In this document: positions 1-9,060 of the stretch, piece by piece
Position numbering within the stretch: the stretch's first letter is position 1
Layout: every line of letters begins with the position of its first letter
Assembly (NCBI RefSeq): GCF_030815255.1
Contig: NZ_JAUSWN010000013.1
Span: 33,679 to 97,678, forward strand
Direction of reading: 5' to 3'
Source of the DNA: Hathewaya limosa
Lineage (GTDB): Bacteria; Bacillota; Clostridia; Clostridiales; Clostridiaceae
Length of the DNA stretch: 64,000 nucleotides
Notes under the pieces: model-generated
Seen by the model: the letters and a program-made list of their open reading frames with translations, nothing else
Told to the model about the DNA's origin: nothing
Databases searched by the model: none
Translations under genes and position numbers: made by a program

Positions 1-3000
1 GCATATCCACTACCGCTATTTGAAATCATTAATGATAATTTACCATTAGAAAGAAGTTGAACTTCTGGGATAGAAGTTTTTGCAGTAGTATACTTTCTTA
101 CAATTATTCTTTGATTTTTAATTTTACTTTCTTTTATATCATATTTATATTCCCTATCATAAACTATATTTTTAGGAACTCTTTCTTGTAATAATAATTC
201 TGTTGCTTTAACTCTAGGAATTTTATGAAATCTTTCTTGAAGTATATTATTATTTAAAACATTATCTAGTGCCATTAAACTCATACCCTGATGATGTATC
301 ATAAAACATTTAACTATTTCCTTAGTCTTATGTTTTCCTATTCTAGTTTTTGTATAATCTATTGATTCAAAAAAACCATAAGTACCTTCAATACCCATCT
401 TAATTAATTTAATAATATTTTGTATAGATCCCGATAAATCTTTTTGTAAAGCCATAACTGTTGAATAAGGAGATATAACTAGTTCATCTATAAGTCCTCT
501 CTTAAGTCCTACCCCTGGAACGCCAAAAGCTTTGTATTGATAATTATGATGCATATCAAACTCATAAAATGCAGACTCTGAGATTCCAAATGGTACTTTT
601 CTTTTTTTTGCATATCTCTTTTGTCCTTCTATTACTGAATCATATGTTTTATCAAGTATGGTATTAGGATAAGCTTTCATAATAAGTAATGGCATAAAAT
701 ATTCAAACATAGTACCACTCCATGATACTAATCCTCTACTTTTTCCCATAAGTGTCATAGCCCTACCTAATTTAAACCAATGTTCTTTAGGTACATCACC
801 CTTTGCAATAGCTACAAAACTTCCTTGTCTTGATTCTGATGCCAATAAATCATAAAAGCTATTATTTAATTTATTATTTTCTATATCATATCCAATAGAA
901 AATAGTCCTCTCTCTTTGCTATAAAGAATCTTAAAGTCAGTAAGTTCGGCTAAATCATTAATTCTTTTAATAAGGTTTGTGCTCATTTCTATCATAGATG
1001 CTATAAAAATTCTACTATTTTTTATACCAACTTTTAAATTTTCTAAATTAATTGTTTGATTTTTATATTCTTTTTCAATTTTTTCTTCTATACTAAAAAG
1101 CTTTTCTGGTAGTTCTTTCATACTTACATTTTCAACCATATATAGAAGTTCTTTTTTTAAGTTTTCATCTATTTCTTCTTTTTCTAATAACTTTATAAAT
1201 GGAAATGCTTTATCTAATTCATTTAAATAACTTTGAGTATCTTTTCTTACTTTATTACTCCAATAAAGTAGTTCTTTTTTTTCGATTGCAAAAACTTCAT
1301 TCATAATTTTTAAAATATATACTAGATTTTTTCTAAAAGTTAATAGTTCTAATTGAGTTTGATCTTTTAAATGAATAGTACTTACCTTTTCTTTTGATCC
1401 ATTTACTAGCTCTTGTTTAGCCAACTCTATAGTAGTATTTAAACCTTGTATTATCTTAGAACTTATTAAAGGTTCTTTGATCCTATCTTCAAGAGTTTTT
1501 CCACATAACCAATAGTATCCTACTAAATTTCCACTATCAACTGTGGATACAAATCTAGGATATAATGGTTCTTTAGTTTTAGTATTGTACCAATTATATA
1601 AATGTCCATGAAACTTATTTAACATTTCTGTACTTTTTAAAGTTTTATCAGTTCTCTCCATAAATTGTAGAATGCCTATATATCCTTGATCTAAAGCAAC
1701 TACATTAGATGTTAATGTCATTCCTATATTAGTTGGTGAAGTTCTATATGCCACACCATTTGGTGGATCTTGCTGATAATTATCCGGTCCTAAAAAATTA
1801 TTTTCTTCATTAACAAAGTCCTCAAAATATGCCCAAGTCTTTCTACTTAATTTTTTTAAAATATTTATTTCTTCTTCATTCAATATTAACTTCTTTCTTT
1901 TTAATGGTAAACTAACACGATAAGCTATTAAGGGACTTAAAAACCATATTATACAAGGTGTTATCATAATTATTCCTAAATCTATTGAATTTAAAAAGGC
2001 TCCTGCTAAAACTATCAAACCAAGTATACTGCCACTCCACATAAATTTTATAAAGTCTTTCAATTGTCTTCCAACACTTTTTTCTACATCATCTGATGTT
2101 TGCCATTGAAGTAAATGTTTCTTACTAAAAAGAACTCTATATAGAGTTCTACATATGGCATCTACCATTAAAATTGCCTTATGTGGTAAAAAAGTAAATA
2201 TTAAAAAGAATTGTTCAAAAATCATTTTTTCATTTTTTACTTTTCCAGATAAGCTGACTCCTTTCATAGGAAGTACTACATTCTCTGTAACATCAAATAG
2301 TATAGGTATTACTAAAGTTAATATAGATAATACTAACCATTTATCCATTCCGTCGGGAAGAACTTCCAATATTCCAAATAAAACAAGAATCATAATACTA
2401 GGTGCTACTAGACTCCTTCTTAAATTATCAAAAATTTTCCACTTACTTAAATCATTTAAAGGTGATTTTACTTTTAACCATCTTAATAATTGCCAGTCTC
2501 CTCTTACCCATCTGTGAATTCTTTTAGCACTAGCATTATAGTATGCTGGATATCCATCAATTAATTCTACATCTGTAATTAATCCTGCTCTATTATAAGA
2601 TCCTTCTAATAAATCATGACTTAAAACTAAATTTTCCGGAATTTCTCCTTCTAAAGTATTCATAAAAATGTCTATATCATATATTCCTTTTCCAGTAAAT
2701 ATTCCTTCATCAAATAAATCTTGATAAACATCAGACACCGCAGTACTATATGTGTCTATTCCAGTTTCTCCAGAAAATATTTTTGAAAACATAGTTTTAT
2801 TGGCACTTACTGTACTTATACTTACTTTAGGTTGTAATAATCCATATCCTCTGAAAATTCTTCCTTCTTCATCAAAATGTGGTTTATTTAAACTATGTGC
2901 CATTGCCCCTATAATTTTTTTTGCACTATCTCTTGGAAGTTCTGTATCCGAATCTAATGTAATTATATACTTAGCATCTTTTAATTCTTCTATTGAAGAA

Positions 3001-4889
3001 CTAAAAACATTATATGAAGTATCAACTTTTCCTCTTAAAAGTTGATTAAATTCCATTATCTTTCCCCTTTTTCTTTCCCAACCTAAATAATATCCTTCAC
3101 TTTCATTTAATTTTCTTTCTCTTGAAAAAAAGAAAAATTTTTCTTTCTTATTAAACCCATATTTTTTATTTAAATTTTTTACGGTTTTTAAAGCATATTC
3201 TATTATTCTTTCATCATTTTCTTCTTCTTTTAACTTACTATCATTAAAATCACTTAAAATTGCAAAATATAAATTTTCATCTTGATTAGCTAAATAATAA
3301 ACTTCTAATTTTTCTAAAAGTTCATTAATTCTTTTCTCACTATTAATCAATGTTGGAATTATGACTACAGTTCTATTTTCTTTTCCTATTCCTTTTTTAA
3401 AATCTAATTTAGCAATAAATCTAACTGGAGCTAAATGGGTAATACTCCAATTAATTATGGATATTACTATCTCGCTACAAGGAACTATTAGCAATATAAT
3501 AGCCACAATATATTTCCATAATCTAAAACTATAATCATTATTAATACTAAGATTTATTATGGCGCTTATCAAAAATACTGTTGTAAAAATAATACCCTCT
3601 AAATATAAATAAACACCTTGTTTTTTACAAAACTCAATTATTTTATCGGTTATGCTTAAATTTCCTCTAACCTTCTGTATTAATGCTAATTTTCCTTTAT
3701 CGAAAATATAATATCCTACGTGTTTTAAATATTTCTTATTTTTTATTTCCTTGGTTTCTTTAGCACATTCTATAGCTTTTTCAGCTATAACTACTTCTCT
3801 AGTTTTTAGTTGTTTTGCTAATGCTGAAATTTTATGTCTATAATAATCTCTTGATTTAAAATCCATATTTAAATATTCACCACTAGGATCTTTGCTTAAA
3901 ACCTGATGTACCTTACTTAAATTTTCAAAATGTGCTTTCCAATCTAATGCTTCTACTTTCCTTATACTATTTATTGAATTTCCCAAACTAATAGCATAAT
4001 TAGATTGTTTTTGATGAGCTGTTAAAATTAAATTTTCAAATGAAACTCCTTTTTTATTTACTTCCTTTTCGATCCATTTATATAACTTTAAATTATCTAT
4101 TCCATTATCTCTTAAAATTTTCAAAAATCTTTCACCAAAATAAGGATTAAAATCTATATTTAATTTATATATATTTTTCATTTCCGCTTCTAATCTGTTA
4201 TCATTAAAAGCATTAATCAATATGTCTGCAATTTCTTCCCCTTTATTTCTTTCTTTTTGAATGTACTGAAGTCTTAAGCTAATTCTTGCTATATTTTGAA
4301 TTAAAGCTATTCTTATCATTACAGGAATTGCCCATAACTCACTCATAGTTAATGTAGAACTTCTTTCAAAAGAACTAATAAAATTTTCTATAATATGTAC
4401 ATTTAAATCTCCTTCTGTATGGGATACCATTTGCACAGCCAAATAATATACTCTAGGATATCCTTTCATAAAACCACTTTTTATAATAGGTAATTCTCCA
4501 TAGTATCTTCTTGGCATACTTGTCTTTATTCCCTTATAATCTTTTTCTATAAGATACAAATTATCTAACAACCATTCTGATGAGGATAATACATCTTTTT
4601 TACCATTAACCTCCTTATCAAAAAAGTTATGAACCTTAATAATTTGTTGGAAATTTAAATTTAAATTTTTTATAAGGTTTTTTCTATTAACATTTCCACT
4701 TTCTTCAGTTAAAGAAGTTGAAATATTTTCAGCATGTTTTTCTAAGCTATCTTTATGTTTTATATTGATTGTATGCATATCATTAATAATATTTTGCCTC
4801 TTAAATTCCTCGTATCTAGAAATTAAAACGATTAAAATGATTAATGCTAAAATTAATATAATTGTTTCTAAGTAGAAAAATAAAGTCAT
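1..4889 (-). CDS. Cyclic beta-glucan synthase-like glycosyltransferase / GH94-type protein (3' part outside window)
   Basis: One uninterrupted reading frame of about 1,630 codons starts at ATG 4889 behind a good ribosome site (AGAGGTG) and runs off the left edge, so the C-terminus is missing. The N-terminus is a membrane anchor. A glycosyltransferase-2/84-like domain flanked by membrane segments (around residues 425-500 and 800-985) carries the acidic metal-binding motif LDSDTELP near residue 645. A glucoamylase-like (GAM) domain follows, with the SGTMFEYFMP stretch near residue 1390. This order matches NdvB/Cgs-type cyclic glucan synthases, which end in a GH94 phosphorylase module that would lie beyond position 1. 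In clostridia the product is not established, so a role in a membrane-made beta-glucan is inference from the family. No partner gene is adjacent on the right. Confidence 0.8.
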   Translation of the reverse strand, partial: MTLFFYLETIILILALIILIVLISRYEEFKRQNIINDMHTINIKHKDSLEKHAENISTSLTEESGNVNRKNLIKNLNLNFQQIIKVHNFFDKEVNGKKDVLSSSEWLLDNLYLIEKDYKGIKTSMPRRYYGELPIIKSGFMKGYPRVYYLAVQMVSHTEGDLNVHIIENFISSFERSSTLTMSELWAIPVMIRIALIQNIARISLRLQYIQKERNKGEEIADILINAFNDNRLEAEMKNIYKLNIDFNPYFGERFLKILRDNGIDNLKLYKWIEKEVNKKGVSFENLILTAHQKQSNYAISLGNSINSIRKVEALDWKAHFENLSKVHQVLSKDPSGEYLNMDFKSRDYYRHKISALAKQLKTREVVIAEKAIECAKETKEIKNKKYLKHVGYYIFDKGKLALIQKVRGNLSITDKIIEFCKKQGVYLYLEGIIFTTVFLISAIINLSINNDYSFRLWKYIVAIILLIVPCSEIVISIINWSITHLAPVRFIAKLDFKKGIGKENRTVVIIPTLINSEKRINELLEKLEVYYLANQDENLYFAILSDFNDSKLKEEENDERIIEYALKTVKNLNKKYGFNKKEKFFFFSRERKLNESEGYYLGWERKRGKIMEFNQLLRGKVDTSYNVFSSSIEELKDAKYIITLDSDTELPRDSAKKIIGAMAHSLNKPHFDEEGRIFRGYGLLQPKVSISTVSANKTMFSKIFSGETGIDTYSTAVSDVYQDLFDEGIFTGKGIYDIDIFMNTLEGEIPENLVLSHDLLEGSYNRAGLITDVELIDGYPAYYNASAKRIHRWVRGDWQLLRWLKVKSPLNDLSKWKIFDNLRRSLVAPSIMILVLFGILEVLPDGMDKWLVLSILTLVIPILFDVTENVVLPMKGVSLSGKVKNEKMIFEQFFLIFTFLPHKAILMVDAICRTLYRVLFSKKHLLQWQTSDDVEKSVGRQLKDFIKFMWSGSILGLIVLAGAFLNSIDLGIIMITPCIIWFLSPLIAYRVSLPLKRKKLILNEEEINILKKLSRKTWAYFEDFVNEENNFLGPDNYQQDPPNGVAYRTSPTNIGMTLTSNVVALDQGYIGILQFMERTDKTLKSTEMLNKFHGHLYNWYNTKTKEPLYPRFVSTVDSGNLVGYYWLCGKTLEDRIKEPLISSKIIQGLNTTIELAKQELVNGSKEKVSTIHLKDQTQLELLTFRKNLVYILKIMNEVFAIEKKELLYWSNKVRKDTQSYLNELDKAFPFIKLLEKEEIDENLKKELLYMVENVSMKELPEKLFSIEEKIEKEYKNQTINLENLKVGIKNSRIFIASMIEMSTNLIKRINDLAELTDFKILYSKERGLFSIGYDIENNKLNNSFYDLLASESRQGSFVAIAKGDVPKEHWFKLGRAMTLMGKSRGLVSWSGTMFEYFMPLLIMKAYPNTILDKTYDSVIEGQKRYAKKRKVPFGISESAFYEFDMHHNYQYKAFGVPGVGLKRGLIDELVISPYSTVMALQKDLSGSIQNIIKLIKMGIEGTYGFFESIDYTKTRIGKHKTKEIVKCFMIHHQGMSLMALDNVLNNNILQERFHKIPRVKATELLLQERVPKNIVYDREYKYDIKESKIKNQRIIVRKYTTAKTSIPEVQLLSNGKLSLMISNSGSGY

Positions 4890-4965
4890 AAACTTTTCAC
4901 CTCTTTAGTTAATACACTAATGCTTTATATAGTATTTCCTATAAGTGAAAAATTATTATAAAAAT

Positions 4966-5014
4966 AAGAAAGTATTAGAATAGTAATCTAATTTACCATA
5001 ACTAATACTTTCTT
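4966..5014 (-). terminator. Terminator after M18 aminopeptidase
   Basis: A perfect 13-bp inverted repeat (4966-4978 with 5002-5014) lies downstream of the leftward aminopeptidase gene. Read on the minus strand it is followed by ATTTTTATAA. The loop is long (23 nt), so strength is uncertain. Confidence 0.6.
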
Positions 5015-5092
5015 AAAACATTTAACTATTATTAATTTTTATTTAGCCTATTAATAATTTAGGTATATTATTAATATTACTACTATATGAAA

Positions 5093-6388
5093 TTATAATG
5101 AGTAAAATTCCACAAAAGACTTATAAACATATAAATGGTCATCAACTCCAGCCAATTCTCTTACAGAATGCATTGCTAAAGTTGGATTTCCAATATCTAC
5201 TGAGCGTATATTTAAATGAGCTGCAGATATTGGTCCTATAGTAGAACCCCCTCTTGAATCTGAACGATTAACAAACTTTTGATAAGGAACTCCAGCCTTT
5301 TTACAAATTAATTCATAAACTGCACCTGAATCTGCTTCTGTTGTATAACTTTGATTTGCACTTATTTTTATTACAGGTCCTTTGTTTATTAATGGTCTAT
5401 TTGTTGGATCATGTTTTTCTGGACTATTTGGATGTACTGCATGAGCATTATCAGCAGAAATTATATAAGATTTTGCAAGAGCCCTAAAATAACCTTCCCT
5501 TTCTTTGCCAAGGCATAAAGTTATTCTTTCTAATACATTAGCAAGCATTTCTGAATCCGCACCTTGTTTTGTTGTACTTCCTACTTCTTCATTATCATAA
5601 CATATCATTATTTTAGTTGACTTTGTTTCCTTACTATCTATTAAAGCTTTTATACCCGCATGCACCATTTGAAGATCATCTAATCTTGAAGCTGAAATAA
5701 ATTCATTATTTAGACCCATAATACAACCTTTTTCAAATTCATATAGGTATAAATCAAAATCTATTATATCTTCTTTATTAACTTTTAATTCTTCTGCAAT
5801 TAGATTTATTAAATAATTCCCTTTTTCCAATTCTTGGTTTACTAAAGATAATACAGGTATAGTATCTTTTTGCTTATTTAATTCCATACCAGAATTAACA
5901 TTTCTATTCATATGAATACAAACATTTGGAATTATTAAAATAGGTCTATTTATATTTAAAAGTTTAGTTTCTGGATAAAATACATCTTCTCCTTTTACAA
6001 CTACTCTACCAGCTATAGAAAGAGGTCTATCAAACCAAGTATTTAAAATAGCACCACCGTAAACCTCTGTATTCAACCTAACATAATTCTCAACAAACAT
6101 TTCTGGTGCTGGCTTTATTTTAAATGTTGGGGAATCTGTATGTGCTCCAACTAATCTAAATCCTTCCTCTTCTATTTCACCTGTACCTACTATAAAAGAG
6201 ATTAAAGCAGTATTATTTTTTGTCATATAATATTTTCTGCCTTTTTCTAAATTCCACTTTTCTTCTTCTTTTAATTCTTTAAACCCAGCATTATTTAAAA
6301 TGTTTTTTACATTTTTTACAGCATGAAAAGCTGATGGGCTCTCATTAAGAAAATCTACAAGTTCTTGTGCAAACTCTGCTGATTTCAT
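5093..6388 (-). CDS. apeB: M18 family aminopeptidase
   Basis: This 431-residue protein has the full M18 (aspartyl aminopeptidase) layout. The metal-ligand motif VGAHTDSP has His83 and Asp85. A mid-protein SASRLDDLQM motif and the catalytic/metal motif CYDNEEVGS follow. The C-terminal part carries the conserved DSRGGSTIGP and AMHSVREL segments. The family is cytosolic and dizinc or dicobalt dependent, and it removes N-terminal residues, often acidic ones, from peptides. The start ATG follows a purine-rich ribosome site (AGGGGAGG). It is a single gene with its own terminator on the left and a divergent neighbour on the right, so no operon partner helps define its substrate. Confidence 0.93.
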   Translation of the reverse strand: MKSAEFAQELVDFLNESPSAFHAVKNVKNILNNAGFKELKEEEKWNLEKGRKYYMTKNNTALISFIVGTGEIEEEGFRLVGAHTDSPTFKIKPAPEMFVENYVRLNTEVYGGAILNTWFDRPLSIAGRVVVKGEDVFYPETKLLNINRPILIIPNVCIHMNRNVNSGMELNKQKDTIPVLSLVNQELEKGNYLINLIAEELKVNKEDIIDFDLYLYEFEKGCIMGLNNEFISASRLDDLQMVHAGIKALIDSKETKSTKIMICYDNEEVGSTTKQGADSEMLANVLERITLCLGKEREGYFRALAKSYIISADNAHAVHPNSPEKHDPTNRPLINKGPVIKISANQSYTTEADSGAVYELICKKAGVPYQKFVNRSDSRGGSTIGPISAAHLNIRSVDIGNPTLAMHSVRELAGVDDHLYVYKSFVEFYSL

Positions 6389-6562
6389 ATATAATCCTCC
6401 CCTTGAAAATTTTTTTATAATATAAATTTTAATAATATTATCTTAATACTGTGCGAAAATAAACATCCCGTAGTTATTGTATTCTACAAAATACCCAAAA
6501 ATCCTTTATATTGGATTTTAAAGTTATATATGACACTAGCTATTCGTAATATTTAATTTTCT

Positions 6563-6571
6563 TGATATAAT
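6563..6571 (+). promoter_or_regulatory. Candidate extended -10 promoter for the CDF exporter
   Basis: TGATATAAT at 6563-6571 is an extended -10 element. No convincing -35 hexamer sits at 17 bp. It lies about 40 bp upstream of the CDF start codon. Confidence 0.4.
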
Positions 6572-6612
6572 AGTTAGTATTAGAAAATTTATTTTTAAAA
6601 GGAGTGAAAAAC

Positions 6613-7797
6613 ATGTTATCTAAAACATTAATAAATAAATTTATAAAAAATTCTTCTAATATTAAAGATAAAAAAGTTAGAAATTCATACGGCTATTTAG
6701 CTGGTATAGTAGGTATAATCGTTAATGTGTTATTATTTATGATTAAATTTTTTGTAGGATTTTTTACTAATAGTATTGCTATCACAGCCGATGCATTTAA
6801 CAATTTATCAGATTCAGGTTCTTCTTTAATTACTGTTTTTAGCTTTAAACTTTCAAGTAAACCTGCCGATAGAGAACATCCTTTTGGACATGGAAGAATT
6901 GAATATTTATCTGCCTTAATTGTTTCATTTTTAGTTCTTTTAGTAGGTATAGAATTTATAAAAACTTCTATATCTAGAATAATGAATCCTGTTCCATTGA
7001 AATCTACTATTTTTTCTATTTTACTTATGATAGGATCTATTTTAGTGAAAATATGGTTAGGATATTTCTATAATTTTTTAGGTTCTTCTATAAATTCTAA
7101 TACCTTAAAAGCATCAGCTAAAGACTCCTTTGCAGATGTTATAACAACTTCCGTAATTCTTTTTTCACTTATAAGTAGTAATTTATTTAACTTTCCTATA
7201 GATGGATATATAGGTGTAATAGTTTCAATTTTTATAATCTATTCAGGCTTTTCTTTAATAAAAGAAACTATAAACCCACTTTTAGGTGAAGCCCCATCAG
7301 AAGAATTAGTGGAAAATATTAAAAATACTCTCTTATCATATGAAAATATACTAGACACTCATGATTTAATAGTCCATAATTATGGTCCTGGAAGAATCTT
7401 CGCTTCCATTCATGCCGAAGTTCCTTCTAATATATCATTAGTACAAATTCATGAAACGATTGATAAAGCGGAAAAGGAAATAGGATCAGAGTTAAATATA
7501 CTGTTAGTTATTCATATGGACCCTGTTAATATTCATTGTGAAGAAGTAAAAAAAGATAAAGAAATGTTACTTAATATACTTAAAAATTATGTTGAGGTTA
7601 AATCTATACATGATTTTAGAGTAGTTGGAGAAGGTGAGATTAAAAATTTAATTTTTGATCTAGTTATTAAATTAAACAAAAATTTTTCCAAGGAAAATGA
7701 GAATGAACTAATAAACAACATTATAAAAGACATAAAAAAAATCCATCCTCATTATAGTGCTATTATAACAATAGATAAAGATTTCTTAGGTGTTTAA
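6613..7797 (+). CDS. Cation diffusion facilitator (CDF) family metal exporter
   Basis: The protein has six predicted membrane helices followed by a cytoplasmic C-terminal domain typical of CDF transporters. The metal site residues are visible as ITADAFNNLSDS in helix 2 and KDSFADVITTS in helix 5, with the HPFGHGRIEYLSA loop between. CDF proteins export divalent metals (Zn, Mn, Fe, Co or Cd) in exchange for protons; the specificity cannot be read here. I chose ATG 6613 (394 residues) because GGAG at 6601-6604 is ideally spaced for it. The in-frame GTG at 6604 overlaps that ribosome site. It is monocistronic or loosely linked to the following gene 84 bp downstream. Confidence 0.92.
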   Translation: MLSKTLINKFIKNSSNIKDKKVRNSYGYLAGIVGIIVNVLLFMIKFFVGFFTNSIAITADAFNNLSDSGSSLITVFSFKLSSKPADREHPFGHGRIEYLSALIVSFLVLLVGIEFIKTSISRIMNPVPLKSTIFSILLMIGSILVKIWLGYFYNFLGSSINSNTLKASAKDSFADVITTSVILFSLISSNLFNFPIDGYIGVIVSIFIIYSGFSLIKETINPLLGEAPSEELVENIKNTLLSYENILDTHDLIVHNYGPGRIFASIHAEVPSNISLVQIHETIDKAEKEIGSELNILLVIHMDPVNIHCEEVKKDKEMLLNILKNYVEVKSIHDFRVVGEGEIKNLIFDLVIKLNKNFSKENENELINNIIKDIKKIHPHYSAIITIDKDFLGV

Positions 7798-7880
7798 AAT
7801 ATTTTTTTATATTAAGTGTAAACAAATTTAATATAAAAAATATAATGATATTGATAGAACGTAATGGAGTGTGAAATATT

Positions 7881-8975
7881 TTGAATAGTAAAGGAAACAG
7901 ATTTTTCCTAGGTGGTAATACTCCAAAAGGATTTTATTCATTTTTCTCTGAAGTTATGCCACTTAAAGATGCTAATAGAATTTTTTGTTTAAAAGGTGGT
8001 CCAGGGACTGGAAAATCTTCTCTTATGAAAGAATTAGGGAAAGAATACGAGGATAAAGGTTACAATGTAGAATATTTTCATTGTTCTTCAGATAGTGACT
8101 CTCTAGATTGTGTACTACTAAAAGATTTAAATATAGCTATTTTAGATGGTACCGCTCCTCATACTACAGATCCCAAAGTACCAGGAGCTATCGATGAAAT
8201 AGTTAACTTAGGTCAACATTGGAATGAAGAAGGCATAAAAAAATATAAAACAGATATTTTAAGTGTTCAAAATTCTATAACTAATAATTTTAATAGAGCT
8301 TATAAATATTTTAATGCAGCAAGTATAATTCATGAAGATTGGAGCTCTTTAAATAACGAGGCTTTAAACCTAAATAAGTTTAATTTTTTAATGGAAGAAC
8401 TAAAAGATAAATTATATAAATCTACTGTTTCTTCTATGGGAAGCTGTAGAAATCTATTTATTACAGCCTTCACACCAACTGGAATTGTCACATTTTTGGA
8501 TAATTTAGTTGATAGATGTGATACTACCTATGTTTTAAATGGACCTCCTGGTACTGGAAAACATGAGATTCTAAGTTATCTTAGAGATGAAGGACTAAAG
8601 AGAGGTTTCCATATTGATGTATTCCATAGTCCTATAGTTCCTGAAAAAATTGAGCATATTTATATTCAAGAATTAAATACCTCAGTAATTTCTTCCAACG
8701 AATTAAATCAACAACTTTACCATGGACATCAAGTATATATGGAAAACTATTTAAACTATGATACTATAAATTGTTTAAATGAAAAAATAATAGATGCTAA
8801 AAACTGTTTCTATACTCTTTTAAATAAAGGTCTTAGCATACTAACTGAAGCAAAAAAAGCTCATGACGATATTGAAAAATACTACATTCCTAATATGAAT
8901 TTTGATGAAATTAAGGATGTAAAAAAATACATTGTGGATAAGATTACTTCTATTGAATCCTCATTGTCAAAATAG
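7881..8975 (+). CDS. Conserved Firmicute ATPase with two P-loops (PRK06851-like)
   Basis: This 364-residue soluble protein is unusual in having two separate Walker A motifs: GGPGTGKSS at residues 39-47 and GPPGTGKHE at 221-229. They fall in two halves that look like an internal duplication. Both are followed by a similar pattern (a helix, then a strand reading VEYFHCSSD or IDVFHSPIV). I recognise the general family from spore-forming Firmicutes but know no assigned function. Translation most likely starts at TTG 7881, with GGAG 11 bp upstream. The nearby GTG 7871 runs straight into a stop. In the second half the Walker Ser/Thr after the lysine is His, which may weaken nucleotide binding. Confidence 0.75.
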   Translation: MNSKGNRFFLGGNTPKGFYSFFSEVMPLKDANRIFCLKGGPGTGKSSLMKELGKEYEDKGYNVEYFHCSSDSDSLDCVLLKDLNIAILDGTAPHTTDPKVPGAIDEIVNLGQHWNEEGIKKYKTDILSVQNSITNNFNRAYKYFNAASIIHEDWSSLNNEALNLNKFNFLMEELKDKLYKSTVSSMGSCRNLFITAFTPTGIVTFLDNLVDRCDTTYVLNGPPGTGKHEILSYLRDEGLKRGFHIDVFHSPIVPEKIEHIYIQELNTSVISSNELNQQLYHGHQVYMENYLNYDTINCLNEKIIDAKNCFYTLLNKGLSILTEAKKAHDDIEKYYIPNMNFDEIKDVKKYIVDKITSIESSLSK

Positions 8976-9010
8976 CATATTATTCATTTAACCATGTACT
9001 TTTATAAAGA

Positions 9011-9046
9011 AAAAACAATACTTTAATTAAATAAAGTATTGTTTTT
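9011..9046. terminator. Bidirectional terminator between convergent genes
   Basis: A perfect 15-bp inverted repeat (9011-9025 with 9032-9046, 6-nt loop) lies between two convergent genes. It gives a T-run on the plus strand and an A-run that reads as a U-tract on the minus strand. Confidence 0.9.
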
Positions 9047-9060
9047 TTCTATCTTAAAAG

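Noticed and set aside
2155..2517. 120-codon plus-strand frame inside the giant glycosyltransferase
   Set aside because: Lies wholly within a conserved minus-strand domain; chance open frame.
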